Source: Flavobacterium sp. 270
GTDB taxonomy: Bacteria; Bacteroidota; Bacteroidia; Flavobacteriales; Flavobacteriaceae
NCBI RefSeq assembly: GCF_004368785.1
Contig: NZ_SODM01000001.1
Location: 1,178,001-1,242,000, forward strand
Length of the DNA: 64,000 bases
Direction of reading: 5' to 3'
Shown here: in pieces, positions 7,259 to 16,854 of the stretch
How the letters are laid out: each line of letters begins with the position of its first letter
Numbering within the stretch: the stretch's first letter is position 1
Notes under the pieces: generated by a model
Told to the model about the DNA's origin: nothing
Seen by the model: only the letters and a program-made list of their open reading frames with translations
The model's database searches: none
Made by a program: the position numbers and the translations under genes

Positions 7259-8872
7259 TTAATTGGATTGTTTGATATCATCAAAGTAATAATCTACTCC
7301 AGTTCCTGCAACTCCAAAGTCTGGGAATAAGATTACTCTGTCGTATTTTATGCTGGCATTAAAGTTTGGTGCAGCTGAAAGATCAAATGTCAAAACCTGC
7401 CAAGCATTTGCTACAGTTGTTGTAGCGTGTGCTTCAAAATTTACGCTTGGATTTCCGTTTCCATCTTTTGGAGATGTAGAAAGTTCCATTTTGTATAAGA
7501 TATCAGCTCCTACTTTTGGTGACCAAACGGTTACTTTTACTTTTGTTCCTTTATTAGCATCAAATGGAGTTTCTAAGTCTAAACTTGCTCCTGCCCAGGT
7601 TTCTGCTCCTGATTTTTTCTCTAATTTCACTACTTTATCAGAAACATTTAATCCGGTTTTATTTGGATTTGCTACTACAGAAGCATTAACATTACCAAAA
7701 CCACCCCATGCAAAAGTTAATGCCGAAGATTCAAAATCAAAAGGCAATGATACTGATACTGCCGGCGATTTGTAGAAATAGATATTGTCTATAAATACTG
7801 TTCCTCCGTTTGTAGGTTTTGCAACAAATTTTAACTGGAATAAGTTTGCAACACTAAAATTGTTCTGACTTGTAAATGCAGAAATCGGAATATCAATACT
7901 TGTCCATTGATTGGCTGTAAGATCTTTTACAACTGGTCTTTCGTCTGGTCCCGGTTTGATTAGAGAAGTTTCAATTTTTGCTAAATCTGCTGTCCAAACA
8001 TCCATGTGTAGATATTCCATGCTAGAAACGTCTATTGTTACACCGTCTGCCAAAGCAATTCCCTGATAGCTAAGTTTGATATAATTTAGCATTTTATCTC
8101 CATTAAGATCAAATTCTGCCCAGCTGCTTCCTTGTCCTGCTTGTCCCCAATCTGGGAAATAATTAGTTCCTGCTACATTCGTGTATTTAGAACCGTAAAT
8201 TGAGATTACATCTGCCGCTTGTCTGTTTGGCGGCGTTGGTGCCGATGCAGTTGGCGAAACAATCAGTTTTGCAGTAACTTGTGCAGTATACTCTGTTGTT
8301 TTAATTGCTGCACTTTTAGAAACTACACGAACCGTGTAAACTCCAGCTTCCTGATACGTATAAGAAACAGATTCGCCGTTGTTTACTTTGATAGGATCTG
8401 GTTTTCCTGTTTCTCCAAAATAAACTTCATAAAACAAGGCAAAATCTGCCGTTGCTTTTACGGTTACTTTTTTAGATACAGATAAATCACTTTCTATTGT
8501 AACTACTAAATGTTCCGGAGCTTTAAAAGAAACTACAACATCATGATCTGCTTCTGTAGTTTTTCCGTTAACATTCATTGCAATAATCTTCGATTTATAA
8601 GTTCCTTCTTTATACGTATGAACGATATTTCCTCCTGATGGAATAAAATCTGATAGCGGACTTCCGTCTCCAAAATTTATTTGGTACTGCGTTGCACCAT
8701 CTCCTTTAGGTATAAAAGTTACTTTTCCGGTATTATCCTGTGTAACTGTTGTTAGTGCCGAAACGTTAGCCGGTAAAGCTGCGCCATCTAAATCAACATC
8801 CAGAGTATCGCTTGAGCAAGCTATCAGCGTTGCTAAGACGAAAAGATTTATTATTAAATATATTTTTTTCAT
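7259..8872 (-). CDS. Surface glycan-binding lipoprotein with PKD domains (SusE/SGBP-like)
   Basis: A 537-residue lipoprotein (lipobox LIAC, Cys19, then SSD). Two PKD-like domains follow (about 35-115, with QINFGDGSP, and 120-205), then two jelly-roll, carbohydrate-binding-like modules (about 215-370 and 375-537), each ending in a VFIDNIYFY or YYFDDI type strand. No catalytic motif is visible. Position directly after susD and before the glucanases fits a surface glycan-binding protein that holds beta-glucan near the SusCD complex. Specificity is inferred from the GH16 neighbours. Confidence 0.85.
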   Translation of the reverse strand: MKKIYLIINLFVLATLIACSSDTLDVDLDGAALPANVSALTTVTQDNTGKVTFIPKGDGATQYQINFGDGSPLSDFIPSGGNIVHTYKEGTYKSKIIAMNVNGKTTEADHDVVVSFKAPEHLVVTIESDLSVSKKVTVKATADFALFYEVYFGETGKPDPIKVNNGESVSYTYQEAGVYTVRVVSKSAAIKTTEYTAQVTAKLIVSPTASAPTPPNRQAADVISIYGSKYTNVAGTNYFPDWGQAGQGSSWAEFDLNGDKMLNYIKLSYQGIALADGVTIDVSSMEYLHMDVWTADLAKIETSLIKPGPDERPVVKDLTANQWTSIDIPISAFTSQNNFSVANLFQLKFVAKPTNGGTVFIDNIYFYKSPAVSVSLPFDFESSALTFAWGGFGNVNASVVANPNKTGLNVSDKVVKLEKKSGAETWAGASLDLETPFDANKGTKVKVTVWSPKVGADILYKMELSTSPKDGNGNPSVNFEAHATTTVANAWQVLTFDLSAAPNFNASIKYDRVILFPDFGVAGTGVDYYFDDIKQSN

Positions 8873-8884
8873 AATTGCTATTTT

Positions 8885-10366
8885 TTAATATCCAGGATTT
8901 TGTGCCCAGTTTCCGTTTGCAAACTGAATTTCTTCAATTGGAAGTGGAAATAATTCGTTTTTATTAGCTTTAAAACCAGGAATTGTTCCTACTGCTTTTC
9001 CTGTTCTAACTAGATCGAAGAAACGATGTCCTTCTCCAAAAAGTTCCAATCTTCTTTCAGCATAAATAAGATCTGTAAGTGCTGCTCCAGAAACTGCAAC
9101 ATCATGGTTATTGTCTCCAAAAGCACGTCTTCTTACCTGATTCAAATATTCTCTCGCTTTTCCGTCGTCAATTGCGCCTCTGTTATACGCTTCTGCTGCC
9201 ATTAATAAAACGTCAGCATAACGAATTGATCTGTAATTGTTCGGATTCGTTAAGTTTAAATCTCCGGCTGCTGCAGCACTTCTTTTACGAGGAAGATATT
9301 TTCTATTGAAGTAACCTGTGTCTTCATTTCCTTTTCCGTAAGATACTCCGGCATTTGCTGCTGCAAAAGCGGCGATGTCCAGAATAGCAACGTCTTTACG
9401 TTTGTCTCCGGCTGGAAAAGCATCTGCAGATTCTTTTGTTGGGATATTAAAACTAAATCCTGAAGAAAAAATTGGTCCTGTATAGTTTCTAACACCGCTA
9501 AAACCTACCGCAACGTTACCTTCACTACATTGTAAACATCCAAATCCTGCTCCTTCGATATCTGTGTATTGTACTTCAAAAACCGATTCTACTCCGTTTT
9601 CTCCTGCCATTTCAAACATTGAATTGTAATCTGTTACCAGAGAATAAGAACCTGAATTTATTACGGCTTGTAAAGTTGTAGCTGCTTGTGCAAATTTATT
9701 TTGATACAAATACGCTTTTCCTAATAAGGCTTGTGCAGCACCTTTTGTAGCTCTTCCTTTTTGAGCAGCAATTGGAGATAAATTCGCAGCTGCAAAAGTT
9801 AAATCTGCTTCGATAGAAGCGTAAACTTCTGCTGTTGTGGAACGAGGCACTGTCGTTTCATCTCCAATTTTGAACCTTGCATCTCCTTTCATCGGGATAC
9901 CACCAAACCATTTTACTAACTCAAACTGGTAGTATGCTCTCAGAAAACGTGCTTCGGCAATTAGCTGTGTTTTTCCTGTAAAATCGGTTTTATTCTGAAA
10001 TTCAAGAATATAATTTGCTCTCTGAACTCCTGCAAACATCCAGTTCCAGATATCTCTAAGATTACTGTTTGTCGGCGTATGAATCATGTCGTCTATCTGC
10101 TGAAAACCAATAACGTCTGTTGGGCTTTCTCCTCCTGCCAAAGTATTGTCTGAGGCAATTTCTCCTAATAAAACATTTACATAAGAAGATTGCAATAAAT
10201 CGTAAGCACCAATCAAAGCGTTATCGTAATCTGCTTTAGAATTAAAATAATTCTCGGAGTCAATAGAATATGCTGGAGTAGGATCAACAAACTCGTCCGA
10301 ACAAGAGGTCGTTACGGTCGAAAGTACTGTTATCGCTACTAACGTTGTAATAAAATATTTTTTCAT
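8885..10366 (-). CDS. susD: SusD/RagB family outer-membrane glycan-binding lipoprotein
   Basis: A 493-residue SusD homologue with SPII signal (Cys22) followed by SDE, an acidic lipoprotein-export-type signal. It has the usual N-terminal SusD segment (NYFNSKADYDNALIGAYDLL), TPR-like helices such as AEARFLRAYYQFELVKWFGG, and the C-terminal RagB signature with RYADVLLMAAEAYNR and ERRLELFGEGHRFFDLVR. SusD forms the lid over the SusC transporter and binds oligosaccharides at the surface. It is 11 bp downstream of susC and clearly co-transcribed. Confidence 0.96.
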   Translation of the reverse strand: MKKYFITTLVAITVLSTVTTSCSDEFVDPTPAYSIDSENYFNSKADYDNALIGAYDLLQSSYVNVLLGEIASDNTLAGGESPTDVIGFQQIDDMIHTPTNSNLRDIWNWMFAGVQRANYILEFQNKTDFTGKTQLIAEARFLRAYYQFELVKWFGGIPMKGDARFKIGDETTVPRSTTAEVYASIEADLTFAAANLSPIAAQKGRATKGAAQALLGKAYLYQNKFAQAATTLQAVINSGSYSLVTDYNSMFEMAGENGVESVFEVQYTDIEGAGFGCLQCSEGNVAVGFSGVRNYTGPIFSSGFSFNIPTKESADAFPAGDKRKDVAILDIAAFAAANAGVSYGKGNEDTGYFNRKYLPRKRSAAAAGDLNLTNPNNYRSIRYADVLLMAAEAYNRGAIDDGKAREYLNQVRRRAFGDNNHDVAVSGAALTDLIYAERRLELFGEGHRFFDLVRTGKAVGTIPGFKANKNELFPLPIEEIQFANGNWAQNPGY

Positions 10367-10377
10367 TTTAATTGAAA

Positions 10378-13300
10378 TTAAAAATTAATGTTTAAGCCCA
10401 ATAAATAGGTTCTTGGCACTGGATAAAATCCATAATCAATTCCGGCTCCAATAGGAGAACGAGATACATTATCTGCGTTTTGAGGTCCTGATGAAGCCCC
10501 CGGATCAAAACCTCTGTATTTGGTAAATGTGTATAGATTATTTACACCTGCGTAAAGTCTTAATTTTGAGATTCCGGCTTTTTGAGATACTGCTGAATTA
10601 AGCGTATATCCTAATTGTACATTTTGAATTCTGATGTAAGATGCATCTTCTACAAAATAATTAGATAAAACATTGTTTGCAGTTGCACCTGTTGTTACTC
10701 TTGGTGTTGAGTTGCTTGTTCCCTCACCTGTCCATCTGTCTAAAACATAGTTTAAACGATTGGCATCAGAAAGTGTTCTTTCGTAATTACGAACCATATC
10801 GTTTCCTACAGAAGCAAATGTGAAAACAGCAAAATCAAGGTTTTTATAATTCATTTGTAAATTGAATCCCATTGTAGCATCCGGAATCGGGTCGCCGATG
10901 TTCGTTTTATCTTTAGCATCAATAACTCCATCACCATTTATATCTGCATAACGAAGATCTCCAGGCGATGCATTTGCTCCTAAAGCCAATTGAGACGGAT
11001 GTGCATCAACTTCTGCTTGGTTCTGAAAAATTCCATCTACTTTATATCCGTAAAAATATCCTAATGGTTTTCCAACTTCCATACGTGCAGCTGCAGGTTG
11101 TCCAACTCCAAAGTTTCCACCTTCCATAAACCCAGTTCCGTTATTTACTTCTAACACTTCATTTTTAAGAAAAGTTACATTGTAACCTAAACTCAATGAG
11201 AATGAATCAGAAATTTTTTCTTTGTAATCTATAGCAAATTCCAAACCTGAGTTTCTAACCGTTCCTGCATTTACAGTTGGAGAACTTGCTCCCGGTGCAC
11301 CAATACCTGTAATTCCAGAAACCGGAATAGTTGGTATTAATAAATCTTTTCTGGTATCAATAAAATAATCCGCTACGATAAAGAGTTTATCATTCCATAA
11401 TTTCATATCCAAACCAACATCAAATTTTTTGGCTTCTTCCCATTTCAAAGCAGGATTTGGAACCTGTCCTTGTGCCGTTCCGTTAGATAAAGCACCATCA
11501 AAAACATAAGTAGCTTCACCATCTAGAAGTCCTATATAACCGTAAGTTTTAATTTGATCATTTCCTAAAGTACCATAACTTCCTCTTAATTTTAAGAAAT
11601 TCAAGAATTTAGATTCTCCAAAAAAGCTTTCGTCAGAAATTACCCAGCCCGCTGTAAAAGAAGGAAAATAACCTACTTTGTTTCCTGGACCAAATTTAGT
11701 CGAAGCATCACGTCTGATCATGGCAGAAAACAAATACTTCCCTTTGTAATCATATTGAAGTCTTCCGAAATAAGAAAGTCTTCTTTGATCGTAGTTGTAA
11801 GAAGTGTTTGTAAGCGTTTCAGAAATCCCTTTTGTCAAAGAAATATCTGCAAATTCCCAAGAATTATTCGGAACATCATAACCAGTTGCAGTAAGTCCGT
11901 TACCATATTCTTTAAAGATAGTAGTACCAAGAGTTCCTGTTATGTTATGATTTTCTAAGATTTTTGTATTGTAAGTTCCAAAAAGGTCAAACGAATAATT
12001 ATTATCATTTACTGCACCTTGCGTAACTGTACTTCTTTGTACATCAAATACTTTTCCTCCGTAGCTGATTTGTTTTGCAAATGTTTTTGATTCGCTGTTT
12101 GAAGTATTAAAACCTATTGAACTTGACAATGTAAATCCTTTGAAGATTTTATAATCTAAACCAAAATTTCCGTTTATTTTTTTATAATTATAATCGTTAT
12201 ACGTATTTGCAATTTGTGCTAACGGGTTTATAATTTCTGTTCCTAATCCTGTAGTACTTGGCACTAAAGAAAAATCGCCGTTTTCATCATGAGGTTTTAA
12301 TGTTGCCGGAACGTTTAATGCATTAAATAAAACAGATCCAAGACCATTTTCATTCAATGTATTTCTTGTAAAATAAGTATAGATTACATTCGTTTTCAAT
12401 TTAATTTTACTGCTCAAATCAGCTCCTAAACCAATTCTTGCTGTATTTCTAAGAAATCCTGATTTGTCTCCGCCAATAATACCTTCCTGATCTAAGTGTG
12501 AACCGCTTATAGAGTAGGTAATTTTATCTGAACCTCCAGAAATAGTCAAATCATTATTAATGATTGGAACTCCTTTCTTAAAAACTTCATCCTGCCAGTT
12601 CGTGCCTTTTCCTAAACCGCTAACATTTGGGTAAGGAAGTGCTTTACCGCCGTTAGCATAACTTTCGTTTAATAAAAGTGCATATTCTGTAGCGTTTAGC
12701 GTTGGTAATTTTCTAGACGTTTCCTGAAAACCTGCATAACTATTAAAAGTAACTTTAGTTTTAGAATTCTTTTTACCCATTTTGGTCGTAATCAAAATGA
12801 TTCCGTTTGCTCCAATTGTTCCATAAATAGCCGCTTGAGCATCTTTAAGAACCGTAATTGTTTCGATATCGTTTGGATTAAGGATTCCTAAATCTCCAAC
12901 ATATCCATCTATAATAACGGTAGGCGCGCTGTTTCCATTCGTAGCTATACCACGAATTTTAATATCCAGCGGTGCACCCGGCGAACCCGATTGTGTGGTT
13001 ACGTTTACACCAGAAATAGTTCCCTGTAAAGCCTGCTCAATTCTGGTTGGTCTTAAAACATCTAATGTTTTACTGTCCAGAACCGCTACAGCTCCTGTAA
13101 CTTCTCTCTTTTTTTGGCTACCATAACCAATAACAACAACTTCTTCTAATGATTTAGCATCATCAGCCATTTTTACAGTTACTTTCTGGCCCGACACTAC
13201 AACTTCCTGCGTGCGAAAACCAATGTAACTAAATACAATTGTGGTTCCTTTTGGGATACCAGATAATTTAAAAGATCCGTCGAAGTCGGTGGTTGTGCTT

Positions 13301-13443
13301 TGCGACGAATTTTTAACTTTTACATTCACGCCAGGTAATGATAAACCTGCGCCATCAAGTACAGTTCCGTTTACATCTATATTCTGCGAAAATGCAAAAG
13401 ATGTAAACAGCAACAATACCATTTGTAATAATTTAGATTTCAT
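10378..13443 (-). CDS. susC: SusC/RagA family TonB-linked outer-membrane transporter
   Basis: A 1021-residue protein, normal SusC size. Signal peptide 1-20, carboxypeptidase-D-like regulatory domain about 22-95, TonB-box-like segment EEVVVIGYG (100-108), plug domain about 110-225 (including the IRGIATNGNSAPTVIIDG segment and ILITTK), then a 22-strand beta barrel ending in Phe (LLGLNINF). It imports beta-glucan oligosaccharides with SusD using TonB energy. It is the first gene of a five-gene operon. The region upstream (13444-13620) has only a near-consensus TATCTTTC -7 candidate at 13462-13469, consistent with activator dependence. It is a useful in-window reference for judging the plugless barrel at 50381-53137. 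Confidence 0.97.
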   Translation of the reverse strand: MKSKLLQMVLLLFTSFAFSQNIDVNGTVLDGAGLSLPGVNVKVKNSSQSTTTDFDGSFKLSGIPKGTTIVFSYIGFRTQEVVVSGQKVTVKMADDAKSLEEVVVIGYGSQKKREVTGAVAVLDSKTLDVLRPTRIEQALQGTISGVNVTTQSGSPGAPLDIKIRGIATNGNSAPTVIIDGYVGDLGILNPNDIETITVLKDAQAAIYGTIGANGIILITTKMGKKNSKTKVTFNSYAGFQETSRKLPTLNATEYALLLNESYANGGKALPYPNVSGLGKGTNWQDEVFKKGVPIINNDLTISGGSDKITYSISGSHLDQEGIIGGDKSGFLRNTARIGLGADLSSKIKLKTNVIYTYFTRNTLNENGLGSVLFNALNVPATLKPHDENGDFSLVPSTTGLGTEIINPLAQIANTYNDYNYKKINGNFGLDYKIFKGFTLSSSIGFNTSNSESKTFAKQISYGGKVFDVQRSTVTQGAVNDNNYSFDLFGTYNTKILENHNITGTLGTTIFKEYGNGLTATGYDVPNNSWEFADISLTKGISETLTNTSYNYDQRRLSYFGRLQYDYKGKYLFSAMIRRDASTKFGPGNKVGYFPSFTAGWVISDESFFGESKFLNFLKLRGSYGTLGNDQIKTYGYIGLLDGEATYVFDGALSNGTAQGQVPNPALKWEEAKKFDVGLDMKLWNDKLFIVADYFIDTRKDLLIPTIPVSGITGIGAPGASSPTVNAGTVRNSGLEFAIDYKEKISDSFSLSLGYNVTFLKNEVLEVNNGTGFMEGGNFGVGQPAAARMEVGKPLGYFYGYKVDGIFQNQAEVDAHPSQLALGANASPGDLRYADINGDGVIDAKDKTNIGDPIPDATMGFNLQMNYKNLDFAVFTFASVGNDMVRNYERTLSDANRLNYVLDRWTGEGTSNSTPRVTTGATANNVLSNYFVEDASYIRIQNVQLGYTLNSAVSQKAGISKLRLYAGVNNLYTFTKYRGFDPGASSGPQNADNVSRSPIGAGIDYGFYPVPRTYLLGLNINF

Positions 13444-13617
13444 AATTAGTTAGTTTTTATTGAAAGATAAAATTATCCGTTCCACTTAAGAATACGTTAA
13501 AATTAACCTCAACAAAAAACATACATCCTAAAAAAAATAAGCTCTAAATACGGATTTCGTAAAATATATCCTTATTTAACTATAAATTCAGAATGTTAAT
13601 TTCTTTAACAAATACAA

Positions 13618-13650
13618 CAAAAAACCCCAACAAAAAGTTAATGTTGAGGT
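13618..13650 (-). terminator. Terminator after the glucan-locus regulator
   Basis: Arms 13624-13632 and 13642-13650 (one G-U pair) followed on the minus strand by TTTTT. It insulates the regulator gene from the susC operon that starts about 175 bp further on, so the operon must use its own promoter. Confidence 0.75.
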
Positions 13651-13684
13651 AATGTATAGTTTTTTTGAGTGATTTTTTGCTGTC

Positions 13685-16486
13685 CTATACAGCCAGAATA
13701 TATTCTACTAAACCGATTTCGTGCTGTAAATCCATTTTTTTACGCAAACGGTATCGTTTTATTTCAACGCTTCGTACCGAAATGTTAAATAGCGGTGCAA
13801 TTTCTTTTGAAGAAAGATTTAATCGCAAATACGCACAAAGTCGTAAATCGTTTGGCGTTAATAAAGGATGCAGTTGTTTTATTCTTTTTAAGAAATCTTT
13901 ATCGGCATTATCAAAAGCTTCTTTAAAGATTTTCCAGGAATCTTCCTCTGTTATATTTTTGTTGATCGTACTAATAACCGATTTAATATTACTGCTGTCG
14001 TTTTGGTTGGTTTTCTTTAAATCTTCTTTTATAAAACTCAACAATTCATTTTTACTGTTTAAACTCATTGTAGAAACTGCCAGTTCTCGATTTTTAGTAT
14101 CAACGTCAAGCGAAAGCTGTTCATTTCTTAATTTCATTAATTGCTGTTCATTTTCGAGTTCTTTAATCTCTAATAACAAATTGTTCTCTTCAATTAATTT
14201 CTCTTCCTGCTTGCGATAAAAATCATGATACGCTTTGTTTATAAAATATGCGCCGGCAACCATAATCAGGAAATAAATAAACCAAGCCAAATTGGTCAAA
14301 TACCACGGTTTAGAAATTACAAAAGTATATACGGCATCATTCTGCAGAATTGTATTGGCATATTTCGCGCGAACTTTAAACGTGTATTTTCCCGGCGAAA
14401 GATTTTTAAAATTCACCGTAGCTTTTGTACTCCATTCGCTCCATTCGTTCTGAAAACCTTCGAGCAGATATTGGTATTCAGAATTGATGTATTTGTTGTA
14501 TTCGGGAACCGTATAATTTATGGTGATATTATTTTCATTTGCATGAAAGCTTTCCTCATTAAGAATATCAACATTTCTTAAAGCTTCATTTTGTTTGTTG
14601 ATGCTGATATCGGTTATTAAAACATTATAATTTTTAAAACTTAAATCATCAATATTTAAAGTATAATAACCGTCTGTAGTTCCGATTAAATACGTTGATT
14701 TTGAAATTTGCGTAATATTCTCAAATCCCTGCATCGAATTGGTAAGCGATGATGGAATCGGAATTACATTTTGTTTCAACTGATTACTCAATTTACTGGC
14801 AGAAAAATAATGAATGTAGTTTTTAGAAAACAGCCAGATTTTATTCGAATTATCTACAATAAGCTTCCCCGAAGTATATTCGTCTTTTTCGAAAATAGAA
14901 CTTAACAAAGCATCTTTCTCAAAAAGTTTTGTTTTAGGATTTAGTTTAAAAATACCGCCTTTGTACGCATAATAAATAGCATTATTGAATTTGGTTAAAC
15001 TGGCATTTTTTCCTTTCAACGGCGATTTATAAGTATAAAAACCATGAGCCTTGGCTAAAGATTTATCCAGCTTTAATCTAAAAATTCCTTTGTATTCGTG
15101 GCTTACATAAACATCAAAATTAGTAGTGATTTCAAAATAACGAGAAGAATAATCAAAACCCGAAATCTTATTTTTGAAAACCCATTGATTGTTTATTTTT
15201 TCTAAAACCGAAATTCCATAATAATTTCCCTGTAAAAGCTGGTTTTTATTTCCTGGAACAGGCTCAAATTTCCAGCTTCCCGAAGCCGAAAAAATACTTC
15301 TGGCCGAATCATTCGAAATAATAAAAGTACCCGAATCGTGTCCACAGAAAAGCGTATTATCATATACAAAAAGCGACCACACCTGTCCTTTTGTTCCGTT
15401 TATAAATTTAAACTCAGTATTGCTTTGGTTTGGCTTATAAAACAATCCCTGATTCGTCCCTACATACAAATTTCCGTTAAAAACTGCCGAAGCGTACACC
15501 GTTCCTAAAACTCCTGTATCATCCGTAAAACTATGCACAGGCGATTGAATATTAATACAATTAATACCATTATCAAGTCCTGCCCAAAGATTTTGGTCTT
15601 TATCCTCAAAAAGTGACAAAGCCGTATTATTACTCAAACCTTTGCTCTGCGAAATATGATACTTTAATTTCCCAGAATCCGATAAAATAAAAATTCCGTT
15701 AGAAACCGTTCCCAAAGCAAAACTTCCATCCTTCAGCATCTGGCTGCTGTAAACAAAACTCGATTTTAATTCTGCATCCACATCAGTTGCAAAACGCGTT
15801 AAAGTATTTCCGATTAAAGTATAAATCCCATCCAACTGCGTCTGAATCAGCAAACCATCATCAATCGGAAAAACATTTACAATCGTAAACTTTTTCAGAA
15901 TCGGGTTATCAGAAATTAACTTTGCTTTACCGCTTTCAATCTCAAAAAGACCTTCTTTTATGGTTTGGAAATAAATTGCATTTTTGGCAGCAAACGATTT
16001 TATAACGCCATTTTTAGGCGCAATGATTTTAAATTTTCCAGTTTTAGTATCATAAATATAAATTCGGTTTAAGGATTGAAATAAAATCCATTGATCGTAT
16101 TTCAGAATGTTCCAAAACTGCTCGTCATCTAAAATTTTACTTTTAATCGTATCGCTCAGCGAAGTATATTTTAGCTTGCCATTAGACTGTCTTGTCCAAT
16201 AGCCAAAATTCATATAACAGCCCGTGTAGATTTTCTTTCCAATTACTTTAACCGATCGAATAATCGTTTCGTTTGGCGCAGGATAAAGCTGCCAAGTTGT
16301 TCCGTTATATTCCAGCAGCCCTTCATTATTAGCAAAATACAAATAATTCTGATCGTCCTGAGAAATCATCCAACTCTGGTTTCCCGCACCGTAAACAGCC
16401 GAAGAATACTTAACAATTGGCGGAAACTCCTGCGAAAATAGCATCGTGCTCAATAAAAGCAACAGTAAAGTAATTTTAGTTTTCAA
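13685..16486 (-). CDS. Membrane-spanning sensor/HTH transcription regulator of the glucan locus
   Basis: A 933-residue protein with signal peptide (1-18), a long periplasmic region of beta-propeller-type repeats, a Y_Y_Y (triple tyrosine) domain at about 640-720, one transmembrane helix at about 728-752, a coiled coil at about 755-800 and a LuxR-type helix-turn-helix at about 870-920 (LSSKEIAPLFNISVRSVEIKR). There is no histidine kinase or receiver domain. The arrangement resembles SusR-type regulators: periplasmic ligand sensing, cytoplasmic DNA binding. It lies directly upstream of the susC operon on the same strand but is separated by a terminator. I infer that it activates the operon in response to glucan oligosaccharides. 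Confidence 0.9.
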   Translation of the reverse strand: MKTKITLLLLLLSTMLFSQEFPPIVKYSSAVYGAGNQSWMISQDDQNYLYFANNEGLLEYNGTTWQLYPAPNETIIRSVKVIGKKIYTGCYMNFGYWTRQSNGKLKYTSLSDTIKSKILDDEQFWNILKYDQWILFQSLNRIYIYDTKTGKFKIIAPKNGVIKSFAAKNAIYFQTIKEGLFEIESGKAKLISDNPILKKFTIVNVFPIDDGLLIQTQLDGIYTLIGNTLTRFATDVDAELKSSFVYSSQMLKDGSFALGTVSNGIFILSDSGKLKYHISQSKGLSNNTALSLFEDKDQNLWAGLDNGINCINIQSPVHSFTDDTGVLGTVYASAVFNGNLYVGTNQGLFYKPNQSNTEFKFINGTKGQVWSLFVYDNTLFCGHDSGTFIISNDSARSIFSASGSWKFEPVPGNKNQLLQGNYYGISVLEKINNQWVFKNKISGFDYSSRYFEITTNFDVYVSHEYKGIFRLKLDKSLAKAHGFYTYKSPLKGKNASLTKFNNAIYYAYKGGIFKLNPKTKLFEKDALLSSIFEKDEYTSGKLIVDNSNKIWLFSKNYIHYFSASKLSNQLKQNVIPIPSSLTNSMQGFENITQISKSTYLIGTTDGYYTLNIDDLSFKNYNVLITDISINKQNEALRNVDILNEESFHANENNITINYTVPEYNKYINSEYQYLLEGFQNEWSEWSTKATVNFKNLSPGKYTFKVRAKYANTILQNDAVYTFVISKPWYLTNLAWFIYFLIMVAGAYFINKAYHDFYRKQEEKLIEENNLLLEIKELENEQQLMKLRNEQLSLDVDTKNRELAVSTMSLNSKNELLSFIKEDLKKTNQNDSSNIKSVISTINKNITEEDSWKIFKEAFDNADKDFLKRIKQLHPLLTPNDLRLCAYLRLNLSSKEIAPLFNISVRSVEIKRYRLRKKMDLQHEIGLVEYILAV

Positions 16487-16671
16487 ATTTCTGGCAGTAT
16501 TAATTTAATGTAAAAACAGTCCTAAAATAGCTTATTTTATGATTATATGAGCTGTTTAGAATGTAATTAATTTCTAACACATAGCTAAAAAAATGGGATC
16601 AAATGCAAAATTGTCATTTCGACGGAGGAGAAATCGCACTAGAAATTCCGTAACAATAATTCGTAATCTTT

Positions 16672-16736
16672 GTCAGGCTGAGCGAAGTCGAAGCCCCGTG
16701 CCAATTGGAGCGCCCTTCGACTCCGCTCAGGGTGAC
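16672..16736. repeat. Interspersed palindromic repeat, copy 2
   Basis: Same inverted-repeat family as 346-403. The left 25 bases match copy 1 exactly, the right arm has one change, and the loop is longer and unrelated. Two near-identical copies 16 kb apart in unrelated intergenic spaces indicate a dispersed element. Confidence 0.8.
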
Positions 16737-16828
16737 AAGATTACAATACTACCAAAAACCCAGCTGTTCAGACAAATACTGTTACAAATTGGAACAATGT
16801 CCTTAACAAAACTCAATTCAAAATTGAT

Positions 16829-16836
16829 TACTTTTG
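16829..16836 (+). promoter_or_regulatory. -7 promoter element of uvrA
   Basis: TACTTTTG matches the Flavobacterium -7 consensus TAnnTTTG. No TTG is seen at the usual -33 spacing. It places transcription start near 16843 and supports translation from ATG 16855 rather than the TTG at 16834. Confidence 0.55.
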
Positions 16837-16854
16837 TATAAATTGATTTTTTTT

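Larger units (their letters stand above)
16487..16854. other. Divergent intergenic region with two repeat elements and the uvrA promoter
   Basis: 368 bp between the regulator and uvrA. It contains a GTCATTTCGACGGAGGAG element (16613-16639), the second copy of the GAGCGAAGTCGAAG palindrome (16672-16736) and a -7 box for uvrA (16829-16836). A small frame at 16593-16841 is made of these repeats and is not taken as a gene. Confidence 0.6.

Noticed and set aside
7350..7775. 141-codon plus-strand frame
   Set aside because: It lies fully antisense to the glycan-binding lipoprotein gene, has biased low-complexity composition and no promoter; a shadow frame.
13665..14219. 184-codon plus-strand frame, Ser-rich
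   Set aside because: Antisense to the coiled-coil/HTH end of the glucan regulator; the Ser/Phe/Leu runs are the mirror of Glu/Lys codons.
16593..16841. 82-codon frame before uvrA
   Set aside because: Built from two dispersed repeats and the uvrA promoter; no protein-like features.
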